DNA from: an uncultured Neomegalonema sp.
Lineage (GTDB): Bacteria; Pseudomonadota; Alphaproteobacteria; Rhodobacterales; Rhodobacteraceae
Reading direction: 5' to 3'
DNA: 15,252 nt
Assembly: GCA_937958345.1 (NCBI GenBank)
Contig: CALGNW010000110.1
Span: forward strand, 1-15,252
Shown here: piece after piece, positions 1 to 6,868 of the stretch
Position numbering within the stretch: position 1 is the stretch's first letter
How the letters are laid out: every line of letters begins with the position of its first letter
Made by a program: the position numbers and the translations under genes
Notes under the pieces: model-generated
What the model was told of the DNA's origin: nothing
Database searches by the model: none
The model's input: the letters and a program-made list of their open reading frames with translations, nothing else

Positions 1-663
1 GATGACAAGGGCGAAAACTTCGGCAAAACCTATGACCGGATTCTTGTGTCCGTTGGCCGGATACCGAACGGCAAAAAACTGAATGCCGAGGCGGCAGGCG
101 TTGATGTTGATGATCGCGGGTTCATTGCCGCCGATAAAACAATGCGGACCAATGTGCCTCACATCTTTGCTATCGGCGATATTATCGGCCAGCCGATGCT
201 GGCGCATAAGGCGGTGCATGAGGGCAAGGTTGCCGCCGAAGTATGCGCCGGGCATAAATCTGCCTTTGACGCAAAGGTCATTCCTTCGGTCGCCTACACC
301 GACCCCGAAGTGGCATGGGTCGGGCTGACCGAGTTGCAGGCCAAGGAGCAGGGCATCAAGGTCGAAAAGGGCGTTTTCCCATGGGCGGCCTCCGGCCGCT
401 CGCTCGCCAATGGCCGCGACGAAGGGATTACGAAAGTACTGTTTGATCCTGACACCCATCGCATCGTCGGTGCGGGTATTGTCGGATCGTCGGCGGGTGA
501 TTTGATTGCCGAGGCTGCGCTCGCGATTGAGATGGGCGCGGACGCTCAGGATATTGCGTTAACCATCCATCCGCATCCGACCTTGTCGGAAACGGTGGCG
601 ATGGCAACCGAGATGTTCGACGGTACGATAACCGATCTGATGCCGCCGAAACGAAAATCCTAG
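1..663 (+). CDS. lpdA: Dihydrolipoamide dehydrogenase (E3), C-terminal part; 5' end outside the window
   Basis: The reading frame is open from base 1, so this is the last 220 residues of a protein that is about 474 residues in E. coli. E3 reoxidises dihydrolipoamide in 2-oxoacid dehydrogenase and glycine cleavage complexes, using FAD and NAD+. Visible: the end of the NAD-binding domain (VSVGR, residues 16-20), the FAD-contacting FAIGD (56-60), and the dimerisation domain with a YTDPEVAWVG segment and FPWAASGR. The catalytic His-Glu pair lies in HPHPTLSE (H192, E197 of the fragment). From memory the wording is closer to E. coli Lpd than to mitochondrial-type E3. A GTG at 46 is internal and not the start. 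The gene ends 24 bases before a strong inverted repeat. The substrate complex cannot be told without upstream genes. Assignment is secure. Confidence 0.96.
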   Translation, partial: DDKGENFGKTYDRILVSVGRIPNGKKLNAEAAGVDVDDRGFIAADKTMRTNVPHIFAIGDIIGQPMLAHKAVHEGKVAAEVCAGHKSAFDAKVIPSVAYTDPEVAWVGLTELQAKEQGIKVEKGVFPWAASGRSLANGRDEGITKVLFDPDTHRIVGAGIVGSSAGDLIAEAALAIEMGADAQDIALTIHPHPTLSETVAMATEMFDGTITDLMPPKRKS

Positions 664-686
664 ATCCGGTTGACTGCACTCCATTA

Positions 687-743
687 CGCGCCAGATTGAC
701 AGAATGTCGCATTTAATGCTTGGAAACAATCTGGCGCGCTTTT
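687..743 (+). terminator. Branched inverted repeat after lpdA, probable terminator
   Basis: Bases 687-697 (CGCGCCAGATT) and 728-738 (AATCTGGCGCG) are a perfect 11-bp inverted repeat, followed by CTTTT. The 30-base loop holds two further perfect small hairpins side by side: 698-708 (GACA, loop GAA, TGTC) and 709-719 (GCAT, loop TTA, ATGC), then 8 unpaired bases. The RNA could fold as a three-way junction. Its place between two + strand genes and the short T run suggest termination of lpdA. The T run is short and the branched shape is unusual for an intrinsic terminator, so processing or 3'-end stabilisation is also possible. Confidence 0.6.
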
Positions 744-758
744 GTGCTGCTGGGTAAC

Positions 759-786
759 TTAATTTCTTGATGCAGCGCGGCATAAT
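759..786 (+). promoter_or_regulatory. Weak candidate promoter for pntAB
   Basis: CATAAT at 781-786 matches five of six bases of the sigma-70 -10 box. The best -35 at acceptable spacing is TTAATT (759-764, 16-base spacer), which matches only three of six. It is offered because a promoter is expected between the terminator-like repeat and pntA, and this is the best -10 seen. It would give a leader of about 130 bases. An activator or another sigma factor could apply. Confidence 0.25.
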
Positions 787-791
787 AAGCA

Positions 792-823
792 GAGTTGCAC
801 CGCTCCTCTGATAGGGAGTTGCA
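792..823 (+). repeat. Direct repeat and hairpin in the pntA leader
   Basis: GAGTTGCA occurs at 792-799 and again at 816-823, a perfect 8-bp direct repeat with a 24-base period. The same stretch can fold: TGCA 796-799 pairs with TGCA 820-823, and GCTCC 802-806 pairs with GGAGT 815-819 around an 8-base loop, leaving a 2-base bulge. It could be a tandem operator in DNA or a leader stem in RNA. The sequence alone does not decide, and no known riboswitch was recognised. Confidence 0.4.
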
Positions 824-879
824 GCGGCTGTAAGCTGTCGATGGTGCGGTTGAAAGGCCGGCCCGATGCTTCGATTGAA

Positions 880-897
880 CGCACGTGCGCAAGTGCG
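880..897 (+). promoter_or_regulatory. Palindrome/hairpin just upstream of the pntA ribosome binding site
   Basis: CGCACGTGCG at 880-889 is a perfect 10-bp palindrome. Its left half CGCAC (880-884) can alternatively pair with GTGCG at 893-897. The structure ends 8 bases before the pntA Shine-Dalgarno AGGGAGA (906-912). A dimeric regulator site or a leader hairpin is possible, but chance in GC-rich DNA cannot be excluded. Confidence 0.25.
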
Positions 898-922
898 GCG
901 GTAACAGGGAGACTGAATTTTC

Positions 923-2482
923 ATGGCGCAACTCATTGGCGTTCCGAACGAAGTGGCGGAGGACGAAAAGCGTGTCGCGCTGACGCCCGAAACCGCCGGA
1001 CGTATCCAGAAACTCGGTTACAAACTTCAGATCGAGAGGGGAGCGGGCGAATCCGCTAACTTCTCCGACGCGAGCTACCGCGAGGCTGGTGTCGAGGTGG
1101 TGGATGATGTTTGGGGATCATCCGATATCGTAATGAAAGTGCGGCAACCCACCGCCGGCGAGGCCGCCAAACTGGGTTCGGGCAAGACGCTGATCAGCTT
1201 TGTCTGGCCGGCACAAAATGAAGATCTGGTCAAAACGCTGAGCGCGCAGAAACCGCATGCCGTGCTGGCGATGGATCAGGTCCCGCGCATTTCGCGCGCG
1301 CAAAAGCTTGATGCGCTGTCATCTATGGCAAATATCGCCGGTTATCGTGCGGTCGTCGAGGCGGCGAATAACTTTGGGCGGTTCTTCACCGGTCAGGTCA
1401 CGGCTGCCGGCAAAGTGCCGCCCGCGAAGGTGCTGGTTATCGGGGCGGGGGTTGCCGGTCTTGCCGCAATCGGGGCCGCACGCAGCATGGGCGCGATCGT
1501 CCGCTCGTTCGATATTCGCCCTGAGGTCGCCGAGCAGATTGAGTCGATGGGGGCAGAGTTTCTGTTCCTCGATTTCGACAATGAAGATGCCGGAACCGAG
1601 GGAGGTTACGCCAAACCCTCCAGTCCAGAGTTCCGCGAGAAGCAGCTTGAGCTGTTCCGCGCGCAGGCGTCGGACGTTGATATTGTCATCACCACCGCGC
1701 TGATCCCGGGCCGTCCTGCGCCGAAGCTGTGGCTTGAAGACATGGTGAAATCCATGAAGCCCGGATCGGTGATTGTCGACCTCGCGGCGGAGCAGGGCGG
1801 CAACTGTGATCTGACGGTTCCGGGTGAACGCATTGTCACCGATAACGACGTCACCGTTATCGGCTACACTGATATGGCCAGCCGCATGGCGGCTCAGTCG
1901 AGTCAGCTTTACGGCACGAACCTGCGCCATATGCTGGACGATCTGACGCCCGAGAAAAACGGCGTCCCGAACGTCAATATGGACGACGTGGTGATCCGCG
2001 GCTGTACCGTAATCAAGGACGGCGCGGTCACGTTCCCGCCGCCCCCTGTTGCGACCTCTGCCGCACCCAAACCTGTCGCCGCGGTCAAGATTGATCCCGA
2101 AGAAGAGGCTCGTAAGGCCGAGGCTGCCGCGAGCAAGGCAGCGATGACGAAGGGGATTATGATTGCGTTGGCGGCAGGCTTGCTTGCGCTGATCGGTCTG
2201 ACCGCCCCTGCGGACTTCCTGTCTTATCTTATCGTCTTTATCCTGTCGGTGATCGTCGGATATTACGTGATTTGGAATGTCTCGCACTCGCTGCACACAC
2301 CGCTGATGGCGGTGACTAATGCGATTTCCGGTATCATCATCGTTGGGGCGCTGTTGCAGGTGTCCAGTTCTAATACGCTTGTGCAGGTGCTGGCCGGTAT
2401 CGGTGTGTTCGTCGCCGCGATCAATATTTTCGGAGGGTTTCTTGTCACCCGCCGGATGCTCGCAATGTTCCAGAAAAGCTAA
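923..2482 (+). CDS. pntA: Proton-translocating NAD(P) transhydrogenase, alpha subunit (PntA)
   Basis: 519 residues, E. coli PntA length (510). With PntB in the inner membrane it couples hydride transfer from NADH to NADP+ to proton entry and so supplies NADPH. Residues 1-380 are the soluble NAD(H)-binding domain I: KRVALTPE near 16-23, the RQD-loop region near 118-135, and a dinucleotide-fold GAGVAG at 174-179. An Ala/Lys/Glu-rich linker (about 388-410) leads to four membrane helices (about 411-428, 432-450, 464-482, 486-505). The helices include SHSLHTPLMAVTNAISG, nearly as in E. coli. This is the fused two-subunit layout, not the split PntAA/PntAB of Rhodospirillum rubrum. The ATG at 923 follows AGGGAGA at 906-912. 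PntB starts 13 bases after the stop, so the two form an operon. Confidence 0.98.
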   Translation: MAQLIGVPNEVAEDEKRVALTPETAGRIQKLGYKLQIERGAGESANFSDASYREAGVEVVDDVWGSSDIVMKVRQPTAGEAAKLGSGKTLISFVWPAQNEDLVKTLSAQKPHAVLAMDQVPRISRAQKLDALSSMANIAGYRAVVEAANNFGRFFTGQVTAAGKVPPAKVLVIGAGVAGLAAIGAARSMGAIVRSFDIRPEVAEQIESMGAEFLFLDFDNEDAGTEGGYAKPSSPEFREKQLELFRAQASDVDIVITTALIPGRPAPKLWLEDMVKSMKPGSVIVDLAAEQGGNCDLTVPGERIVTDNDVTVIGYTDMASRMAAQSSQLYGTNLRHMLDDLTPEKNGVPNVNMDDVVIRGCTVIKDGAVTFPPPPVATSAAPKPVAAVKIDPEEEARKAEAAASKAAMTKGIMIALAAGLLALIGLTAPADFLSYLIVFILSVIVGYYVIWNVSHSLHTPLMAVTNAISGIIIVGALLQVSSSNTLVQVLAGIGVFVAAINIFGGFLVTRRMLAMFQKS

Positions 2483-2495
2483 GGGGGGCGGTAGA

Positions 2496-3878
2496 ATGTT
2501 ATCTCAAGGTTCCGTAACTGCCGCCTATATCGCGGCGAGCGTTCTTTTCATTCTTTCACTATCGGGTCTGTCGAAGCAGGAGACCGCCAAGAACGGTGTG
2601 TTCTATGGCGTGATCGGCATGGCCATTGCGATCATCGCGACGGTGCTGGGGCCGGGCGTGACGAACTATCTGATGCTTGTGCCGGTTATCGCGCTTGCAG
2701 GTCTGGTTGGCTGGTACGTCGCCAACAAGGTCGAAATGACTCAGATGCCGGAACTGGTGGCGATCCTGCACAGCTTTGTCGGATTGGCCGCCGTTTTCGT
2801 TGGCTTTAACAGCCACCTCGAAGGCCTTGGCAAATATGTTGGCGCTGCGCGCACGATCCATAACGTCGAGATTTTTCTCGGTGTCTTTATCGGCGCGATC
2901 ACGTTTACCGGCTCTATTGTCGCCTTTGGTAAACTGAGCGGCAAGATGTCGGGCAATGCGCTGACCCTGCCGGGCCGGCATATGTTGAACCTCGCTGCGA
3001 TTGTGGTTTCCGTGATCCTCGCGATCATTTTCTGCATGGGCAATCCTGAACCGTCGTGGCCTCTCGTGGTGATGATGCTGATTGCGTTTGTCTTCGGCGC
3101 GCATCTGGTCATGGCGATCGGCGGGGCCGATATGCCGGTCGTGGTATCGATGCTGAACAGTTATTCCGGTTGGGCGGCGGCGGTCGGCTTTATGCTGGGG
3201 AACTATCTGCTGATCGTGACCGGCGCGTTGGTCGGGTCCTCGGGCGCGATCCTCAGCTACATCATGTGTGCGGCGATGAACCGGAGCTTTATCTCGGTAA
3301 TCCTCGGCGGTTGGGGCGGCGAAGCCACGGGCGCACAGCAGGAGGTCGAGGGCGAGATGGTGCCGACGAATGTCGACTCCGTTGTTCAGCAGCTCGATGA
3401 TGCCGACAGTGTTGTCTTTGTGCCGGGTTATGGTCTGGCGGTGGCACAGGCGCAGGGTGCGGTTTCCGAACTGGCCAAAAAACTGCGTGCGAAGGGCAAA
3501 GAGGTGCGTTTTGCTATTCACCCCGTTGCCGGGCGTTTGCCGGGGCACATGAATGTGCTGTTGGCCGAAGCCAAGGTCCCCTACGACTATGTGCTGGAGA
3601 TGGACGAAATTAACGGCGACCTTCCGCAGACAGATTTCGTTATGATTCTGGGTGCGAACGATATCGTAAACCCGGCGGCGCAGGATGATCCGAACTCTCC
3701 GATTGCCGGTATGCCGGTGTTGGAGGTCTGGAAAGCGAAGAACGTCGTGATTTCCAAGCGTGGTCAGGGACGCGGTTATTCGGGCGTCGAGAACCCGCTA
3801 TTCTTCAAGGACAACAGCCGGATGCTATATGGTGATGCGAAAGACAGCCTTGACGCGATCCTAAAGCAAATGGATTGA
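2496..3878 (+). CDS. pntB: Proton-translocating NAD(P) transhydrogenase, beta subunit (PntB)
   Basis: 460 residues (E. coli 462). PntB carries most of the proton channel and the NADP(H)-binding domain III. About eight or nine hydrophobic helices span residues 5-270. The channel histidine of E. coli (His91) corresponds to H92 in MPELVAILHSF, and Asn222 to N221 in MLNSYSGWA. Domain III (about 285-460) has the NADP fingerprint GYGLAVAQ (311-318), HPVAGRLPGHMNV (342-353), GANDIVNPAA (386-395) and KRGQGRGYSGVENPLF. The last has GQGRG where, from memory, E. coli has a SMNTG-type loop. The frame is open upstream to 2319, but similarity to PntB begins at the ATG at 2496, which follows an AAGGGGGG run (2481-2488) directly after the pntA stop. 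Assignment is secure. Confidence 0.98.
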   Translation: MLSQGSVTAAYIAASVLFILSLSGLSKQETAKNGVFYGVIGMAIAIIATVLGPGVTNYLMLVPVIALAGLVGWYVANKVEMTQMPELVAILHSFVGLAAVFVGFNSHLEGLGKYVGAARTIHNVEIFLGVFIGAITFTGSIVAFGKLSGKMSGNALTLPGRHMLNLAAIVVSVILAIIFCMGNPEPSWPLVVMMLIAFVFGAHLVMAIGGADMPVVVSMLNSYSGWAAAVGFMLGNYLLIVTGALVGSSGAILSYIMCAAMNRSFISVILGGWGGEATGAQQEVEGEMVPTNVDSVVQQLDDADSVVFVPGYGLAVAQAQGAVSELAKKLRAKGKEVRFAIHPVAGRLPGHMNVLLAEAKVPYDYVLEMDEINGDLPQTDFVMILGANDIVNPAAQDDPNSPIAGMPVLEVWKAKNVVISKRGQGRGYSGVENPLFFKDNSRMLYGDAKDSLDAILKQMD

Positions 3879-3899
3879 TCTAGGCGTCCGCGTTTAATC

Positions 3900-3925
3900 C
3901 CTCGCGGGCGGTATTGTCCGCGAGG
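3900..3925 (+). promoter_or_regulatory. Hairpin between pntB and the flavin oxidoreductase gene, covering its ribosome binding site
   Basis: CCTCGCGG at 3900-3907 and CCGCGAGG at 3918-3925 are a perfect 8-bp inverted repeat. The stem can be extended by G-T, C-G and G-T pairs to 11 pairs with a GTAT loop (3911-3914). The right arm contains GCGAGG, the only Shine-Dalgarno-like sequence before the ATG at 3930. No T run follows, so it is a poor intrinsic terminator. A stem hiding the ribosome binding site, or protecting the pntAB 3' end, fits better. Confidence 0.5.
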
Positions 3926-3929
3926 CACT

Positions 3930-5963
3930 ATGGCTAAAATCGATCCTTTGCTCCAGCCGTTCACGCTGAACGGCATGCCCTTGAAAAACCGGATCGCGAG
4001 CACACCGCACGCCCCTGCCTATGCCGATAAAGGCATGCCGGGCGAGCGGTATCAGCTTTACCACGAGGAAAAGGCGAAGGGCGGTATCGGCCTTTCTATG
4101 TTTGGCGGGTCCAGCTGTGTTTCAGCTGACAGTCCCTCGGTGTTTGGCCAGCTGGACGTGTCGAGTGATCGCGTCATCCCTTATTTTCAGGAATTTTCGA
4201 ACCGGATGCACCAGTACGGCACGGCGTTAATGTGCCAGATCTCTCATCTTGGGCGACGAACGACCTGGAATTCCGGTGATTGGCTGCCGGTGGTTGGGCC
4301 GTCGCGCGTGCGAGAACCCGCTCATCGTGGATTTCCGAAGGAAATGGATCATGCCGATATCCGTCGGATCATCGGTGATTATGCCGCTGCGGCGTTGCGC
4401 TGTAAAAAGGGTGGTCTTGACGGGGTCGAAATCCTTCATAACGGTCACTTGCCGGGGCAATTTCTAGCACCCGAATTGAACCTTCGCACTGACGCGTATG
4501 GGGGGTCATTCGAGAACCGTGCGCGCTTTGCCCTGGAATTGTTCGAAGCGGTTCGGGCGTCCGTCGGGGCCGGTTTCATTGTCGGAATTCGTATGGAGAT
4601 CGGCGGCGCGATTGACGGCGCTGTGAAAGCCGAGGAATCGGTGCGCTTTGCCGAAGCGTTGCGTGCGGCGGGGACGGTTGATTATGTGAACCTCAATGTC
4701 GGCCAGTCGGCGCATGATTTCGAGCTGGCTGAATATGCCGTGCCCGCAATGTTTCAAAAGCTTGCACCCTGGCTGTCACATGTTGCCGAGTTCCGGCGTG
4801 AAGTCGATTTTCCCGTAATCCATGCGTGCCGCGTGTCCGATTTGGCCACTGCCCGCTATGCTGTTGAAGAGGGGATTGTCGATCTGATCGGAATGACCCG
4901 CGCGCATATCGCGGACCCTCATTTAGTGCGCAAGATGATTGCCGGAGACGAGGCGCGCATTCGGCCTTGCGTCGGCGCAGGCTATTGCATTGACCGGATT
5001 TACGGTGAGGGCGAGGCGCTGTGTCTGCACAATGTTGCCACGGGCCGCGAAAAGACCGTTCCTCAGATCGTGCCAAAAAGTGACAAGCCCGCGCGCAAGA
5101 TTGTCGTTGTCGGCGGCGGTCCGGCAGGGATGGAGGCCGCGCGGGTTTCTGCCGAGCGCGGCCACGATGTTGTGTTGTTCGAGGCGGCGTCACAGCTTGG
5201 CGGTCAGGTGCGGATTGCTGCTCAGGCGCGGGTTCGCAAAGATCTGATCGGGATTACGGATTGGCTGGCTGGCGAAGTCGAGGCGCTTGGTGTTGATGTT
5301 CGGTTTAACACCTACGCGGGCGAAGACGAGATTTCGGGTGAGAACCCCGACATTGTTATCGTGGCAACCGGAGGGTTGCCTGACACTGATCATTTTCCGG
5401 GCGGCGCGTTGTGCCTGAACGCGTGGGATGTTCTGGGCGGAAACAAGGTCGAAGGCGACGTCCTGATCTATGATGACAACGGCCAGCATCAGGGACCGTC
5501 ATTGGCGTGCGAGTTGATCGAGCGGGGCGGGTCGTCGATCCGGTACGTCACGCCTGATCGCAGTGTCGCGGTTGAAATGGGGGCGTCGAATTATCCGATG
5601 TATATCAGCAAATTGCACAACGGCGGTGTTCAGGTGACGCCTGATTATCGGATCACGCGCGTCGAGCAAGACGGTAATGCGCTGAAGGCATTTTTTACCA
5701 ATGACTACGGCGGTCCCGCTTTGGAATTGCGCGCGGATCATATCATCATCGAGCATGGAACCGTCCCGCTCGACGAAGTGTATAACGCGATGCGTCCGGC
5801 ATCGTCCAATCAGGGTGTGACGGATGTGGGCGCATTAATTAGCGGGCAAGCGCAACCCGACACCGGCGAAGGCTTTGCGCTTTATCGGGTCGGTGATGCT
5901 GTGGCGAGCCGTAATATCCATGCGGCAATTTATGATGCGCGGCGCTTGTGTCAGACCCTTTAA
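3930..5963 (+). CDS. FMN/FAD/Fe-S oxidoreductase of the OYE-trimethylamine dehydrogenase type (possible N-methyl amine/amino acid demethylase)
   Basis: 677 residues in the usual order of trimethylamine dehydrogenase, 2,4-dienoyl-CoA reductase and DgcA/stachydrine-type demethylases. Residues 1-340 form an FMN-binding OYE barrel, with QISHLGRR (103-110) and an active-site HNGH (170-173) followed by QFLAPELNLRTDAYGGSFENR. A cysteine segment (347-365) follows, then an FAD/dinucleotide domain with VVVGGGPAG (392-400) and an ATGG at 479-482. TMADH holds its [4Fe-4S] with four Cys in C-x2-C-x2-C-x12-C. Here C347, C353 and C365 are present but residue 350 is Ala. The wording is closest, from memory, to the demethylase branch, so oxidative N-demethylation is a reasonable guess. 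The substrate is unknown. It starts 51 bases after pntB and its end overlaps the next transporter gene. The family is sure, the substrate is not. Confidence 0.85.
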   Translation: MAKIDPLLQPFTLNGMPLKNRIASTPHAPAYADKGMPGERYQLYHEEKAKGGIGLSMFGGSSCVSADSPSVFGQLDVSSDRVIPYFQEFSNRMHQYGTALMCQISHLGRRTTWNSGDWLPVVGPSRVREPAHRGFPKEMDHADIRRIIGDYAAAALRCKKGGLDGVEILHNGHLPGQFLAPELNLRTDAYGGSFENRARFALELFEAVRASVGAGFIVGIRMEIGGAIDGAVKAEESVRFAEALRAAGTVDYVNLNVGQSAHDFELAEYAVPAMFQKLAPWLSHVAEFRREVDFPVIHACRVSDLATARYAVEEGIVDLIGMTRAHIADPHLVRKMIAGDEARIRPCVGAGYCIDRIYGEGEALCLHNVATGREKTVPQIVPKSDKPARKIVVVGGGPAGMEAARVSAERGHDVVLFEAASQLGGQVRIAAQARVRKDLIGITDWLAGEVEALGVDVRFNTYAGEDEISGENPDIVIVATGGLPDTDHFPGGALCLNAWDVLGGNKVEGDVLIYDDNGQHQGPSLACELIERGGSSIRYVTPDRSVAVEMGASNYPMYISKLHNGGVQVTPDYRITRVEQDGNALKAFFTNDYGGPALELRADHIIIEHGTVPLDEVYNAMRPASSNQGVTDVGALISGQAQPDTGEGFALYRVGDAVASRNIHAAIYDARRLCQTL

Positions 5964-6868
5964 AACAGCGTAGTGCTGAAACATCGGCACTTTTTATGGC
6001 GCTGGGGGCGACGCTGGGTCTGTCGCTTAAGGGGATACTTGCAAAGCTGGCTTTTCTGGCGGGCGGGACCGCAATCATCGTCGTTCTGTTGCGGATGCTG
6101 ATGGCCGTTCCGCTGTTCATGGCAGCGGACCGAGTGATGCGCCCCGCCGCCCGTGCGCCAATGGCGCGCACGGATATTGCGATGGGGTTGGGCTTCGGTT
6201 TTATGTTCCTGACCGCGATGCTGAGCGATTTCATCGCGATTGACCGGTTGGGCGCGGGGTTGTCTCGGATTGTGCTGTTCACGTATCCGCTGATCGTGGT
6301 TTTGATTTCGTCGGGTATGGAGCGGCGGTGGCCGTCCGCGCGGCAGGTGTTTGCTTTTGCGGTTTCGTATCTGGGATTGGTGATCGTGCTGCGCCCTGAC
6401 CGCACGGAAGTACCGCCTCAGTTTTGGTCCGGTGTCGGGTTCGCGGTGCTGTGCGCCGTGACGATTGCGTGTGTCTATTCGTTCGCAAATCCCCTGATCA
6501 AGCGGATCGGGGCGTCGCGGTTTTCGGTGCTGACGCATATATCGGCGGCTGTCGGGATGGTAGTTCTGGCGCTGGCGACGCAAACTGCGGATGATTTCGC
6601 CCTGAATACCGAAGCATACGTCTGGATGGTACTGATCGTTTTGATCGCGACTGTCGCGCCGATTATGATGCAATACGAGGCGATGCGCCGGATCGGTGCG
6701 GCGCGCGTCAGTTTGATCGGGTTGCTGGGTCCCATCGTGACAGTTCTGTTGGCGTGGGTGGTGTTGGATGAACGACTTGATCCGGTGCAGATCGGCGGGT
6801 TTGCGCTGGTGCTGGTCGGAATTGCGATCTTGGAATGGCCGACATTGCGCCGCGCGTTCAGCCGATAA
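5948..6868 (+). CDS. EamA-family (DMT superfamily) transporter
   Basis: 306 residues with about ten hydrophobic helices in two five-helix halves, the EamA repeat layout. The first half runs about 14-150 and ends in GLVIVLRPD. The second runs about 158-297, with GLLGPIVTVLLAWVVLDERLDP (258-279), the typical EamA ending before the last helix. Such inner-membrane proteins mostly export amino acids or other small metabolites, and the substrate is not readable. The chosen GTG at 5948 overlaps the oxidoreductase gene by 16 bases and gives a short charged N-terminus. An in-frame ATG at 5996 is the alternative, but it would shorten the region before helix 1 and has no better ribosome binding site. 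Overlap with the oxidoreductase gene implies co-transcription. Its 3' end overlaps the opposing deiodinase-like gene by 11 bases. Confidence 0.85.
   Translation: MSDPLKQRSAETSALFMALGATLGLSLKGILAKLAFLAGGTAIIVVLLRMLMAVPLFMAADRVMRPAARAPMARTDIAMGLGFGFMFLTAMLSDFIAIDRLGAGLSRIVLFTYPLIVVLISSGMERRWPSARQVFAFAVSYLGLVIVLRPDRTEVPPQFWSGVGFAVLCAVTIACVYSFANPLIKRIGASRFSVLTHISAAVGMVVLALATQTADDFALNTEAYVWMVLIVLIATVAPIMMQYEAMRRIGAARVSLIGLLGPIVTVLLAWVVLDERLDPVQIGGFALVLVGIAILEWPTLRRAFSR

Noticed and set aside
732..747. TGG...TGC spacing suggesting a sigma-54 promoter
   Set aside because: The downstream element reads TGTGC rather than TTGC, and the upstream GG is part of the inverted repeat.
856..863. GGCCGGCC palindrome in the pntA leader
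   Set aside because: A self-complementary GC-rich 8-mer is expected by chance in this composition, and nothing links it to the neighbouring elements.
2319..2495. N-terminal extension of PntB by 59 residues
   Set aside because: It lies inside the pntA coding region, is Cys/Arg/Ser-rich and unlike PntB. The ATG at 2496, 13 bases after the pntA stop, gives the family N-terminus.
1319..3548. Long - strand frames opposite pntA (1319-2296) and pntB (2559-3548)
   Set aside because: Low-complexity Arg/His/Gln-rich products, fully antisense to secure genes.
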